Notes: generated by a model from the letters alone, not told the origin. DNA of 64,000 nt from AP-15 sp963772295 (GCA_963772295.1 CAVYWO010000016.1:62001-126000), one strand, 5' to 3'. Shown: positions 10,397 through 20,563, counted from the stretch's first letter. Program-made: numbers and translations.

Positions 10397-11722
10397 TCAG
10401 TGCGTTACCCAGGCTCCCTGCGACGCGACCGTGAACCATGTCTGCAATCCATGCGCCTCCACGCACTCATTCATCCCGATCGAGGCCCCTGTTAAAGTCG
10501 TGGTGGGCCTTTCCTTCGCACCGAAATAAATCCGATCTGCAGCACTTGCGCGAATTTCGAGTTTTGCCGCGGTCATTATCAAGAAGCAAAAGTTTAAACC
10601 CGGCGCTGCGGCGGGTAATAGGAAGGTGACAGATTTCGTCGCACCCGCGTTGTCAAAATGCGCTCCACTGTCTTTCGCCGCAATCGCGTGATCTAACACC
10701 TTAGAGACATTGCGGATCTTGTACGTCATAAGAGTCGCCGCGAAAAAGTTGCGGTTTGTGTCGATAATGGTTACACCATCTTGCTGTATCGGTCCCTGAT
10801 TATTTATAACGCCGGGGCTGGTAGGGGTAAAGGTAATGTCGCCGGAGGCACTGCCCGTAATTCTGCCTTTTATCGCTCCGCTCGAGGCCCAGGCAAGACC
10901 TTGCCCGGTCGAGGCGACGTATGCATTGTTATCGTCAAAGGTCGCTCGGTCAAGGCGGATGCCAGTAACCCACGCCTTGTCCGCGCCGAACGGGGAGCGG
11001 GGATGGTTCGAGGACGCGCCCGTATTGTCGCCGTTTGCCCATAGGCAATATCCGGCCGGCGCGACGCTGTCCACGTCGCACATGAACCCATTGTAGAAAC
11101 CAAGAAACGATCCGGCTGGGCCGGAACCTACGTTCAAACCTCCCCTCGCGGTCAGATATCCCGCGAGAACGTTTTGCGCATGAGTTGGACCTGCGTAGCC
11201 GGTTGGCACGACCTGGAGACCGAGCGTCCACTGTGCCGATCCTCGGCTCGGATGCCAGCCCTCGTCGACACCATAGTTAGTGATATCAATTTCTCGGTCG
11301 AAACATGCGTAGGCATCGTCTGGTATTGGATCGTGCGGGCAATTCATCACATCCCATTGAAGTAGATAATTCATGTGACGGGCAATCGGTGTAGCATGGG
11401 TCGCTAAGACGTTGCCGATCATACCGGTTCCGATCTCAAAACTTGAATTCGAGCCGCCGGTGAAGGTGGTCCAGTTGTGCCGTTGGCCGTAGCCGTAAGC
11501 AGTCTGGCTGTTATTGGTAAAATCTGTGACGAGGCCGACAGTTGAATAAGGTCCCGATGGAGCGCCCGTCCTAGCGACTGTCGGTGCAGTAGTAGGGGCG
11601 TTCAGGTACCCGGAAATGGATGGAAACGGCGTGTTTACAAGAGCCGCCTGAGGTAAGGCGGGTTCAGCCCGAAACAGGCACAGGTACCACGCACCGACCC
11701 AAAATATCAGCTGGCGTTTCAT
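10397..11722 (-). CDS. Secreted protein of unknown function with tail-fibre-like C-terminus
   Basis: 441 residues from an ATG at 11722 (AGGGAG upstream), which starts a signal peptide (MKRQLIFWVGAWYLCLFRAE...). Longer in-frame starts exist but would bury that signal. The mature protein is rich in Gly, Thr, Ser and Asn. The C-terminal 90 residues (LNFCFLIMTAAKLEIRASAA ... GLQTWFTVASQGAWVTH) resemble beta-structured modules found at the end of phage tail-fibre and surface proteins. I do not recognise the central part. The gene ends 13 bases from the convergent PLOD-like gene. It lies 31 bases downstream of another secreted-protein gene, so the two probably form an operon. A structural or glycan-binding surface role is a guess. 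Confidence 0.6.
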   Translation of the reverse strand: MKRQLIFWVGAWYLCLFRAEPALPQAALVNTPFPSISGYLNAPTTAPTVARTGAPSGPYSTVGLVTDFTNNSQTAYGYGQRHNWTTFTGGSNSSFEIGTGMIGNVLATHATPIARHMNYLLQWDVMNCPHDPIPDDAYACFDREIDITNYGVDEGWHPSRGSAQWTLGLQVVPTGYAGPTHAQNVLAGYLTARGGLNVGSGPAGSFLGFYNGFMCDVDSVAPAGYCLWANGDNTGASSNHPRSPFGADKAWVTGIRLDRATFDDNNAYVASTGQGLAWASSGAIKGRITGSASGDITFTPTSPGVINNQGPIQQDGVTIIDTNRNFFAATLMTYKIRNVSKVLDHAIAAKDSGAHFDNAGATKSVTFLLPAAAPGLNFCFLIMTAAKLEIRASAADRIYFGAKERPTTTLTGASIGMNECVEAHGLQTWFTVASQGAWVTH

Positions 11723-11753
11723 AGCGCTGGCGCTCCCTGTGATGCTGGAGAGT

Positions 11754-12716
11754 TCAGAACCCTCGTTGGAGGTAGTTGTTGAATTCGACTGGTGGCGCAA
11801 CATCGACCCCGTGGCAGCGGTGTTCTCCCCTGATCTTGGGCCACGCAATCAGGAAAAGCACTCGCTGTCCAGTGGCCTGTACAGCGCGGGCAATATCATC
11901 TGCTTCCGTGGCATCGTTGTAGAGGGCTTCGCCGATGATCCAGGGTATGTGTCCGTAGCCCTGGGCTGCGATTTGCTGATGGGCATTGATAAACTTATCG
12001 TAGGAGTCCTCATAAATGTGCAGATCGAATGCCGCCGGCGGACGATTGCCGTAGATTGCCCGCATTTGTGCAAAACGATTTTGTCTGATGTTGGGGATAA
12101 TGGAAAAACCGACCGTGTCGGTTGTGCCATACCTTGCTGAATAATCTGCCCATAGCCGTTGCACATAGCGCAACAAAGTTGGCTGATTGCGGGCGGGAGT
12201 GCCTTCGGCGACAAGATCTATATAATACGGGAATCGCGCTTCGATCAGTGTCGACCTTATTTGATCAATCATCGATAGATTTTCCCTGTAAAGGTCTTCG
12301 TGCCACTCTTGCTTCCATATGCCTGGGCCATTAGGGCTCCGTAATCCCATGACAACCTCGGCCTGCAGGAACCCTATTTTTCTAAAAGTGTTGATAGACT
12401 CTCTAATGCTTCTGCTTTCCTCTTCGGAAAGGCCGGCCGAGGAGTCGATTATCGGAAAGATACCGCCGTGCTGCCAGATGATGGAAACTCGCAACCGCCG
12501 CTGGCCATTCGCATACATACTTTCGAGGACTGGATCCACCTCGGCTTTTTGGCGATTGTAAAACGCAGGATTAAATCTGAACTGGTCTCTTTCACACCCC
12601 TCCAGCTTGTAGTAGAAGAGATTTGCACCTCCCCGGCCGTGAGCAGGATTTGCTGAACTGTGCGAGCTCGCGCCCAGGGCCAGGGTCATAATGATAACGG
12701 GAACGCAGATCTTCAT
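11754..12716 (-). CDS. Secreted TIM-barrel glycosidase-like protein
   Basis: 320 residues. The start at 12716 is well supported by AGGAGGTGA ending 5 bases before the ATG, the best Shine-Dalgarno noted in the window. The N-terminus is a signal peptide (MKICVPVIIMTLALGASSHS). The body has the alternating pattern of a clan GH-A-like TIM barrel, with RLRVSIIWQHGG on an early strand, YYIDLVAEG in the middle and HIPWIIGEALYND near the end, where the glutamate of WIIGEAL is a candidate nucleophile. I cannot assign a GH family. It probably acts in the periplasm or outside the cell on a polysaccharide, in line with the surrounding EPS genes. Confidence 0.55.
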   Translation of the reverse strand: MKICVPVIIMTLALGASSHSSANPAHGRGGANLFYYKLEGCERDQFRFNPAFYNRQKAEVDPVLESMYANGQRRLRVSIIWQHGGIFPIIDSSAGLSEEESRSIRESINTFRKIGFLQAEVVMGLRSPNGPGIWKQEWHEDLYRENLSMIDQIRSTLIEARFPYYIDLVAEGTPARNQPTLLRYVQRLWADYSARYGTTDTVGFSIIPNIRQNRFAQMRAIYGNRPPAAFDLHIYEDSYDKFINAHQQIAAQGYGHIPWIIGEALYNDATEADDIARAVQATGQRVLFLIAWPKIRGEHRCHGVDVAPPVEFNNYLQRGF

Positions 12717-12956
12717 TTTTCACCTCCTGATTCGAAGTGGCGGCTGTTGGAATCGCAGTGAACAAAACCTGTCGGATGTGCGCAAGAGGGGATCGAGGAA
12801 CTCGCGCTCGCGCCGGTTCGCCAGCGTTGTGGCGGAATCCGGAAGGGCGTGCCCACTTGCCCACTACGGCCCACGGATCGCCAAATGGAAGGCCGCCGCA
12901 GAACACATCCGGGTGGCAGTGCGTCCCCAGAGACGCGCACCGATCATCGGGGACGG

Positions 12957-13715
12957 CTAGAAATCGTGATGCTTCAATAACTCCGCAAAGTTCGGCACTC
13001 GCTCTGCATATACGAACATCCGCTCATCCTTGTCGTTGTCCACCGGGTTCGACACCCCTTGATACCCGACACTGAGTGTGTCGCGGACCGTCCACCCTGC
13101 GCGCTGGAGCAGGCGCATCAGCCCAGCTTCGGAAAAAATCCAATAGCAGGTTGGATCGTCGTTGGCTTCGCGCGCGTTCAAGAGATAGGCCATGGGGCTG
13201 TCCTTCACCGCGTGCCCCGCCATTGCTTTCGCAACCCGTGTACTTAGAACCAGCCGCTGGCAGTGTTGCGCAAGGCTGATTAGAAATGCCAAAGGATTGC
13301 GAAGGTGATATAGAATGCCAAGCGCGAGCGCCAGCTCATATGTCTGCTCGAGGCGGAAGAAGAAGTCGACATCCTGTTCAATCAATTGCACGTTACTACC
13401 CAAGAGCCGCTGGAGCTGGCGAATTCCATGGCAATCATTGAAGTTCGTTTGAGGATTGTCCAGCATGTCGACATGGCACCCCAGGGCCTCAAAGAGAAAT
13501 CCGACGTCACCATCGCCGGCTCCGACATCGAGCACCCAAGGCCTCGGCAAATTGCCAAATAAATCGTGGTCGGTGCCTGTTAAAAGTTTTCCGATGATTG
13601 CTACATTGGCAAGAGAGTTAAAGGGATACCACGAAACGTCGGGTTTCGACTTCTTGAGGCGATCTAAGTCTTGCCCAAATTCAACCGACCTGGTGCAGAT
13701 GTCAGCAATATCCAT
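12957..13715 (-). CDS. Class I SAM-dependent methyltransferase
   Basis: 252 residues. The start at 13715 has AGGAGAG upstream. Motif I is WVLDVGAGDGDVGFLFEALG (about residues 80-99), with the acidic motif II in VDMLDNP. ALALGILYHLRNP (about residue 142) is the post-motif typical of the CmoB/DUF1698-like group and of many EPS methyltransferases. The C-terminal half carries ESAGLMRLL-like helices (WIFSEAGLMRLLQRAGW). There is no membrane segment, so it should be cytoplasmic. It is transcribed away from the FkbM remnant at 13902. The substrate, probably a sugar or a small O-linked group, is unknown. Confidence 0.8.
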   Translation of the reverse strand: MDIADICTRSVEFGQDLDRLKKSKPDVSWYPFNSLANVAIIGKLLTGTDHDLFGNLPRPWVLDVGAGDGDVGFLFEALGCHVDMLDNPQTNFNDCHGIRQLQRLLGSNVQLIEQDVDFFFRLEQTYELALALGILYHLRNPLAFLISLAQHCQRLVLSTRVAKAMAGHAVKDSPMAYLLNAREANDDPTCYWIFSEAGLMRLLQRAGWTVRDTLSVGYQGVSNPVDNDKDERMFVYAERVPNFAELLKHHDF

Positions 13716-13901
13716 TGAAGGCTCTCCTGGTGGGCGAGGTTCGGAGCACCTGGGCCGGTTGGGAGCCCATGAGGGTGGAACGACCTGCTACGCGAGATGA
13801 TATGGTGCGGACGACATCATTTTGGTCTCGATGCAGCAGATTGAGCGGAGACGTCACGTGGATCCCCATGGCAGCATGGTCCAAAGCCTAATCCGCCGAG
13901 C

Positions 13902-14360
13902 GTGCAGCTCGCAGAGGTTTGCCGGGATACAGGCAACGCCGACCACCTGATTGCGCTGCTCGGCGACAAAGAAATGGACGCGTACTCTTTCTTCGTTGCA
14001 GACACCGACTTGCGTCCCGATTTGGTCAAAACCGGCTCCTCCACGTATAGGGAAAACGCCAACTTTCCCATGGTCGAACGTCGGCTTCCTCAACGTACCC
14101 TCGCTGACATTGTGACCAGCCGAGGCTTGGGATCCCTGCTGTCGATGGTTGAGGTGATCCTGCTGGAAATGTCGCTGGCGGAATACAATAAAAGTGCCCC
14201 GCTCATCGCAAGGGTGCTTAGCGAACTCACGAGACTGGGTTTCGTGCTTTGCGATATCGTTGAAGAACATCGTCATTGGGGCGGCGGTCTGTTACAGATC
14301 GACGGCTTATTCGTGCGACCCACCTCCCGGTTTCGCCCGCAGCCGCGATTATGGAATTGA
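13902..14360 (+). pseudogene. FkbM-family methyltransferase, N-terminally truncated with internal deletion
   Basis: Frame 13902 (GTG) carries the middle and end of an FkbM methyltransferase: HLIALLGDKEMDAYSFFVAD, TGSSTYRENANFPMVERRLP, VEVILLEMSLAEYN and GLLQIDGLFVR. The N-terminal SAM-binding motif is missing. Between RGLGSLL and SMVEVILLEMS about 20-25 residues are lost. That segment normally contains the LDVQG element, which is essential in this family. The two losses make it a non-functional remnant. It starts 186 bases from the divergent methyltransferase at 13715. Confidence 0.75.
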
Positions 14361-14807
14361 AGCGAGGTGTCGCGCCGAGCGGATGTCGGTGCCGGATAGA
14401 TTTACCGCCGGCGCGGGTTTACGACGCGGCTCGGCGGCGCCGGTTTCGCCGAGGTGGTCTGGGCCATTGCGCATCGGCGCGGCGTTGTGCCGTGCGCTGG
14501 ATTGGTGGACGAGGTGCGGCGATGAGTTCGGTTCCCTCGGGCTCAGGGGTGTGGCCTACGACCCGCGGGCCTACTACATCCTGGGGACGCCGCAAGATCT
14601 GCCATACTATCCTATGTTGCGTCGAATGTCAGAGCGGGCAGCTATCCGACCTTCGAGGTCGGCATGACGGCGCCGCGCCCAGGCGGGGCGGCCGCGGGAG
14701 AAGAGGCTGCCGCGACCGTCAAAATCGCCAACAAATTCGAGCTAGCCGGCACTGCGCGGGAAGTATAAAAACGCCCATCTTGCTGCCTCACGCGAACGGG
14801 GCCGGGC
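14361..14807. other. Intergenic region with decayed coding fragments
   Basis: About 450 bases. One + strand frame reads AYDPRAYYILGTPQDLPYYP around 14550-14615, which resembles the C-terminal end of the GT61 protein at 7832 (TPAYYVLTAAQGLPYYSY). A second frame closes at 14766-14768 after KIANKFELAGTAREV. Neither fragment is long enough to be a gene. They look like debris of lost transferase genes, with low confidence. Confidence 0.4.
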
Positions 14808-17800
14808 ATGGCAAGCCGGACCCGTCGATCGGGTGCCACCGCAACGGAAGACATGACCGTCACCGGGACAGAGGTCGCTGCCGACGCCGCGTTGCCTGCA
14901 ATCGCCGCCGAGCCGGTGCCGCCGGGCGGGTCTGCGGCGCCGCCGGAGGCGTCGACCCCCGACACCGCCGCGGTTGATTCGCAGCCCGTCACCGCCGTTG
15001 CGGTCGGCAGTGTTGATGCCGTTACTGCGAACGAGGTTCTCGGCTGGGCTTGGGATCCCGAGCGTCCCGCAGAGACCGTGGCGGTCGAGATCAGCGACGC
15101 CGATACGGTCTTGGCCAGGGTCGTGGCGGATCTCTACCGCCCCGATCTCGAAGCTGCCGGCATCGGCGACGGCCGCCACGGCTTCGCGCTGCGCCGCAAC
15201 GGCTTGCCGGCGGCGATCTGGAGGCGGGTGCGGGTCAGCCGGGCCTCGGACCAGCGCGAGCTGCCGCGAGCGCCCGGCGCGTTACCCGGAGAGGAAAAGC
15301 CGCCCTCCGAACCCGAGCCCGATGCGGCCGGCGCCGGCCTCGCCGCTCTGCCGATCGGCAATCTCGACGCGTTCAGCGCCGAGGAAATCACGGGCTGGGC
15401 CTGGGATCCCGAGCATCCGGAGAACACGGTCGGGGTCGAAATCGTCGCCGGCGACAATGTCGTCGCGACGGTCGAGGCCAATCTATACCGGCCCGATCTC
15501 GAGCGAGCCGGCATCGGTGACGGCCGCCACGGCTTCGCGGTGCGACAGATCCGGTTCCTCTTCCCCGATCTCTTTTGTCGGTTGCGGATCAGGCGGGCCG
15601 AGGACCGGCAGGAACTCCCGGGATCGCCGCGCTGGTTCGTCAACCTCGGCATGGGGTTGCAGGATTCCGGCGGCAAGCTGATCGACGAGCTGGTGACGGC
15701 CGCCGTTCAGTTTTCTGAGGAACCCGAACAGCTCGACGATCTGCTGAGTGTTTTCGTCAACGGCGCGCGCCGATTGCTCGAGGCCGTGCGGGCGCTGCGG
15801 TCGGCAGGGATGCCGGCCGCGATCAAGGCGCTCAGAGACGCCTACCCGGAACTGGCGCTGGCTGCCGCCGAGGCCCCGATCGTCACCGTCATCATCCCGG
15901 CCTACAACGAGTTTCGCTTGACCTATCAGTGCATCGCCTCGATCGCCCGCGATCCACCCGAGACGCCGTTCGAGCTGTTGCTCGTCGACGACGGTTCGGT
16001 CGACGAAACGGCGCTCGCGGGCCTCATCCTGCCGCCGGCCGTCCGCATCGAACGGATCCGGTCGAACGGCGGCTTCATTGCGGCGTGCAACCGCGGTGCG
16101 CAGCTTGCGAACGGCGAAATCCTGCTGTTTCTGAACAACGATACGCTGGTTCGGCCCGGGTGGCTCGACGAACTGGTCAAGACCTTTGCGAGAACCGACA
16201 ATGTCGGGATCGCCGGCGCCCAATTGCTGTCGGAGGACGGCACAATCCAGGATTCCGGCGGCATCGTCTGGCGGCACGGCGAGGCATGGAATTGGGGGCG
16301 CGGGGCGGATCCCAAAGATCCGCGCTTCACGTATATGCGCGATGCCGACTATGTGAGCGGTGCCGCGCTGATGATCCAAAAGGATCTGTTCCTCTCGCTC
16401 GGCGGGTTCGATGCGTATTACGCGCCGGCCTATTACGAGGACACCGATCTCGCGTTTCGCGTCCGCGAGGCCGGCAAGCGGGTCGTCGTCCAGCCTGCTT
16501 CAAGGATCGTGCACGTGGAGGGCGCGAGCGGCGGGAAGGATCCGGCAGGCCCCGGCGTCAAGCGCTACCAGACGATCAACCGGACAAAGTTCTACAAGCG
16601 CTGGCGGCAGGTGCTGCTGGGGCATCGCCTGCTCGGCGAGGAGCCGGTGCTGGAAACCGAACGCATGGTGACCCGGCGCGCCTACTTCATCGACGATTGC
16701 GTGCCGACGCCGGATTCGGACGCAGGTTCGAACGCCGCGCTGCAGCACATGCTGGCGCTCGTTTCGCTCGGCTACAAGGTCACCTTTCTGCCGGCCGACA
16801 ACATGGCGCGCAACGATCCCTACACGGCGGAGTTGGAGAAATATGGCATCGAGTGTCCGCACTTTCCCTCTTGCGCGAGCGTCGAACAGCTCTTCCGCGA
16901 AAATCGGCCGCCTCCGGACCTGATCTATCTGCATCGATATTCCAATGCCCAGAAATACGTCGGCATGGCCCGCACCTATTTTCCGCAGTCGGAGATCGCG
17001 TATTCGCTTGCCGATCTGCACTTTCTGCGGCTCGAGCGCCAAGCGGCCGTAACCGGCGACCCTGAGACCGGCGCCGAGGCGGAGTTGATGCGACGCCGCG
17101 AATTGTCGGTGATGGCAGCCGTCGATGTCGTGCTCGCGCATTCGCCGTACGAGGTCGATCTGATCGAGCGGCTGTTACCGGCGGTCGACGCCAAGGTCCT
17201 CGGTTGGGCGGTGCCGCTGCGCGCGTTGGCGACGCCGATCGAGCGCCGCTCCGGCGTGGCGTTTGTCGGCGGTTATCAGCACCTTCCCAATGTCGATGCC
17301 GCGCAGTATCTGGTCGGCGAGATCATGCCGCTGATCAGGGCCGCCGGACTGCCGATCCGCTGCCGTCTCGGCGGCAGCAGAATGCCGCGGGAGGTATACG
17401 GCCTCGGCGGACCGGATATCGAGATCGTCGGCTTCGTTCCCGATTTGGCGGCGCTGTTCGACACGGTCCGGTGCACCGTTGCGCCGCTGCGTTATGGCGC
17501 CGGGGTCAAGGGCAAGGTCCTCGACAGCTTCGCGTTCGGGCTGCCCTGCGTGATGACCGAAATCGCCGCCGAGGGCATCGATCTGCCGGCCGAGTTGACC
17601 TGGCTCGTCGCCCGATCGCCCGAAGAATTCGCCGAGAAGGTCGTCGAACTCCATCGCGACGACGGGCTCGCGATGCGCCTTTGCGACGCCGGCCGGGCGT
17701 TCATCCGCGAGCGCTTCGGCTTCGAGGCGATCCGGGATCGACTGGCAGAGATCATCGCCTCGGCAAGACCGCCGAGATGGGCGCGTTTGCAGACCCCCGG

Positions 17801-17819
17801 ACCCCAAGCGATCGGGTGA
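14808..17819 (+). CDS. Bifunctional GT2-GT4 glycosyltransferase with two N-terminal GWAWDP repeats
   Basis: 1003 residues (a second ATG at 14844 is possible). Two about 90-residue repeats begin near residues 67 and 184; each contains GWAWDPE and a Y-R-P-D-L-E ... GIGDGRHGF signature, as in putative carbohydrate-binding modules attached to glycosyltransferases. A GT2 domain follows at about 358-580 (TVIIPAYNEFRLTYQCIASI, LLVDDGSVDET, FLNNDTLVRPGW with the DxD-like NND, and YYEDTDLAFRVREAGKRVVV). A GT-B/GT4 domain occupies about 623-1000 (FIDDCVPTPDSDAGS, VAFVGGYQHLPN, GVKGKVLDSFAFGLPCV). The enzyme probably adds two sugars in succession to a cytoplasmic lipid-linked acceptor. It is intact. The next gene starts 6 bases downstream. 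Confidence 0.85.
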   Translation: MASRTRRSGATATEDMTVTGTEVAADAALPAIAAEPVPPGGSAAPPEASTPDTAAVDSQPVTAVAVGSVDAVTANEVLGWAWDPERPAETVAVEISDADTVLARVVADLYRPDLEAAGIGDGRHGFALRRNGLPAAIWRRVRVSRASDQRELPRAPGALPGEEKPPSEPEPDAAGAGLAALPIGNLDAFSAEEITGWAWDPEHPENTVGVEIVAGDNVVATVEANLYRPDLERAGIGDGRHGFAVRQIRFLFPDLFCRLRIRRAEDRQELPGSPRWFVNLGMGLQDSGGKLIDELVTAAVQFSEEPEQLDDLLSVFVNGARRLLEAVRALRSAGMPAAIKALRDAYPELALAAAEAPIVTVIIPAYNEFRLTYQCIASIARDPPETPFELLLVDDGSVDETALAGLILPPAVRIERIRSNGGFIAACNRGAQLANGEILLFLNNDTLVRPGWLDELVKTFARTDNVGIAGAQLLSEDGTIQDSGGIVWRHGEAWNWGRGADPKDPRFTYMRDADYVSGAALMIQKDLFLSLGGFDAYYAPAYYEDTDLAFRVREAGKRVVVQPASRIVHVEGASGGKDPAGPGVKRYQTINRTKFYKRWRQVLLGHRLLGEEPVLETERMVTRRAYFIDDCVPTPDSDAGSNAALQHMLALVSLGYKVTFLPADNMARNDPYTAELEKYGIECPHFPSCASVEQLFRENRPPPDLIYLHRYSNAQKYVGMARTYFPQSEIAYSLADLHFLRLERQAAVTGDPETGAEAELMRRRELSVMAAVDVVLAHSPYEVDLIERLLPAVDAKVLGWAVPLRALATPIERRSGVAFVGGYQHLPNVDAAQYLVGEIMPLIRAAGLPIRCRLGGSRMPREVYGLGGPDIEIVGFVPDLAALFDTVRCTVAPLRYGAGVKGKVLDSFAFGLPCVMTEIAAEGIDLPAELTWLVARSPEEFAEKVVELHRDDGLAMRLCDAGRAFIRERFGFEAIRDRLAEIIASARPPRWARLQTPGPQAIG

Positions 17820-17824
17820 GACGA

Positions 17825-18356
17825 ATGAGCGCAGGGCCGAACGACGACGCGAAGGGCGAAGCGCCGAAGGCGGCGACGCCGGAAACGCCGGTTGTGATCG
17901 ATCCGGCGCCCGGCGAACTGGAGCCGGTGCTCGACGCGATACTCGCAGAGGCGTTGCCGCGCCTGCGAGGCCGGCTTCGGCGCGATCATGACCTATGATC
18001 GGGAGGTCGTACGCGGCGTCGCGGTTCGCGGCGCCCCGGAGCCGGTCGAGCGGCTGCTGCGCCAGCCGCGGCCGCCGTCGCCGTTTACCACCGAGCGACT
18101 GCTGCGCGGCGAACGCTTCGTCGAGATCGCCGATGCCGCCCAACTGCCGCGGTCGGGGGAAAACAGGGCGCTCGAGGCCTTCATCGATTTCAGCGGCGCC
18201 CGCACGATGCTCTATCTGCCGCTGCGCCGGGAGCGGCGACTTCTCGGGGTCATGGCGGCCTACCGCCGGGAGCGCCGCCCCTTCACCGAAGCGCAGATCG
18301 AACGGCTCGAGGGTTATGCCCGGCGGGTTGTCGCCGCAATCGAAGAGGCAGGCTGA
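17825..18356 (+). pseudogene. GAF-domain protein, frameshifted
   Basis: An ATG at 17825 reads through PAPGELEPVLDAILAEALP, then the frame shifts near 17957-17960 to CEAGFGAIMTYDREVVRGVA. It continues with TTERLLRGERFVEIADAA and RTMLYLPLRRERRLLGVMAA to a TGA at 18354. This is the GAF module found in alphaproteobacterial sensor histidine kinases and cyclases (family pattern LRLCEAxFG followed by a VPLR-like strand). No kinase or output domain is attached. Read through, it would be a single-domain protein of about 177 residues that may bind a small ligand. The single shift could be a sequence error. Confidence 0.65.
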
Positions 18357-18540
18357 TCGAGAGCCTCTCGTGGCGTTCCGGTTTGAGCCTGGCGAGGACG
18401 CCTTGAGCGTGCTTTCCGTTGCGCGTGGCGGGGGAACGCGCTCGAATGGTAAATAGAGACGCTGGATAGAAGGACGCGCGTCAAACGGCAGACGGGGTTC
18501 AGACGGTGGACCGTTTTTGGGATGCGGGCAGGAGATCCCC

Positions 18541-20518
18541 ATGGAGTTCGTTGCCGCCCATGGCTTTTCGCTCTCTTTAGCCGCCCCCTATCTACGTGCC
18601 GCCGCAATTGCTTGGAGCGGGGAGGGCTTTCGCTTGCAACGACTCGGCGGGATCGAGTTGTACGCGACTGACCCGACCCTCCTCAATGCGGTCGCTCCGT
18701 CAGAGCGCGAGACGGGCCGCGCGCCATTCTACCTGTTCGACGGACAATTCTCCGCCGGCGACCGGTATTTCCATACCCTCCTCAGGGTTCCATCTGAAGA
18801 GTTGCGGCGACGAATAGATGCGTTGCTGGATAATGATAGGGCGGACGATGAGATTGACGCTGGCGAATTCGTAATAGGCCGCTTCGACGATCGACGCCTC
18901 GAGCTCGCAACCGATCCGCTGAGCCAGTATCCGCTCTATTATTTTCGCTCCGGCGAACGTTTCATCATCTCTAACGTATTGCGACAGATTGCAGCAGTAC
19001 TGGCCGCGTCCGAACTAACCGTGACACCGAGCCTGTTACCCTGTCTTGAAGGCATAGTGTTCGGCGGCGTGCTTGGCGACTCGACTCATCTTGACGAGGT
19101 TAGACGAGTTCCTTTCGGACATATGGTTGTTGCCGACCCGCGCCTTCGTTTTCATCGGCGTCAGACGCAAGATCGGGACCTTACTTATGAGGAGATCATC
19201 AGCCATGGTCGCTCTGCCCTGGCGCGGCATGTGCGGGCCGTTGCCAGCGCTGTTCCACGACCGCGGTTGATCGCGACGGATGTCACCGGCGGAAGCGATT
19301 TACGGCTGGTGCTCTCGCTGCTCTTGGACTCGCCGCTCCACAATGAAATACAAGGCCGTTGCTTCACCCGATATCCGAATCCGGACGCCAACGTCGCCGG
19401 CGCATTGATGTCGAAGTACAATCTGCCGATCGCACAGGTTCCTTTCGTCATTGATGTCGATCCGCGTTTTTGGCGCCAGGACCTCCAGCGAAGAATGATC
19501 GAGACGAATGCCGCGTTTACCGGGGGCGCCCGTGTTCCCGTCGCTCCTCGGGCAACGATCGCCTTCCCGAATTTCGTGCACTTCAGCGGCTATTTTGGCG
19601 AGATTGGCGGCGCATTTCCCTCTGTCGACTTCGTCGGCGAGGCGGAACGCGAGGAGTATTCAGCGGCGCGCGCAATCGATCTCATAATCGCCCATCGACG
19701 CCAAGCCAGAGCGCTGGATTTGGTCAGCAACGAGGGAATTGCCGTTGTTTGCAGCAACGCCATTAATGCGCTTATCGCTCTTGAGGAGGAAGGAATTCCC
19801 CGTGAACATCTTCCGGCGGAATTTTACCTGCGGACTCGTTGTCGGAGCCATTTTGGTTTGGCTGACTGGCAACTCAACAAGAGCAAGATTTATCCGGCTC
19901 CACTGGCTTCAACGTGGCTGGTCGAGGCTCGACGCAGGTTGCCGCGGCGGCTTCACAGCAAAAATAAGGTTATTCTCGACCTGATGCTGCTCGGTTCATC
20001 GAAGGAACTAGCCCTGTTGCCGATGGCCGACAAGATTTGGGATTCGTCGATCGTCCCGGTTGCCGAACAGGAGATGTTTCGGAAGATCACGCCGGTCACG
20101 GCGTCGACTGCCCCGCTGTCTTCTCTCACAGGGGCGCTGATGGCGACCACATCTGAAATTTCAAAGGAAGTGCGGCAAATCATGTCTGATCCCGAATGGC
20201 ACCGAGAGCAGAAGTCTCACCGCCCGAACTCCGAATCCGGTTACCAATTCGATCCGGTTTGGGAACGAGTTTTCGATCGGCGCCGAACAGGCGCTCATGC
20301 GGGAGGTCCTGGATCGCGTTCCAGCCAATGCCGACGTTTGGACGCTATTGAACCGCAATGAGGCCATCCGTTATGCCCATCAGGCAAAAGAGGCCTTCAA
20401 GAGCAGCGTGGATGCCGGCGCCTTGAGTCAGGCGCTCTCCGGAATATTCTGGGTGCTTGAACAGCCGGCACCATTGGGCATCCAAGAGATCAGACCCCTT
20501 CCAATCGCCGGCTCGTAG
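18541..20518 (+). CDS. Asparagine-synthase-like protein, probable late frameshift
   Basis: The ATG at 18541 opens 606 codons to a TAA at 20359-20361. Near 20275-20285 coding character moves to another frame (EQALMREVLDRVPANADVW), which runs to a TAG at 20516-20518, so the intact protein was probably about 658 residues. The N-terminal part (GRFDDRRLELATDPLSQYPL ... RFIISN) is like the glutaminase-fold domain of asparagine synthases without an N-terminal nucleophilic Cys. The PP-loop at about residue 243 reads DVTGGSDLRLVLSLLLDS, where the usual motif is SGG-x-DSR; here Ser is replaced by Leu. Such proteins in glycan loci are proposed amide- or amine-forming enzymes. The substrate is unknown and activity is uncertain. 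Confidence 0.65.
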
Positions 20519-20563
20519 GCGACCCAATCGATTATTCGCGTCCGGCGGCGTCAGAGTGAGGCG

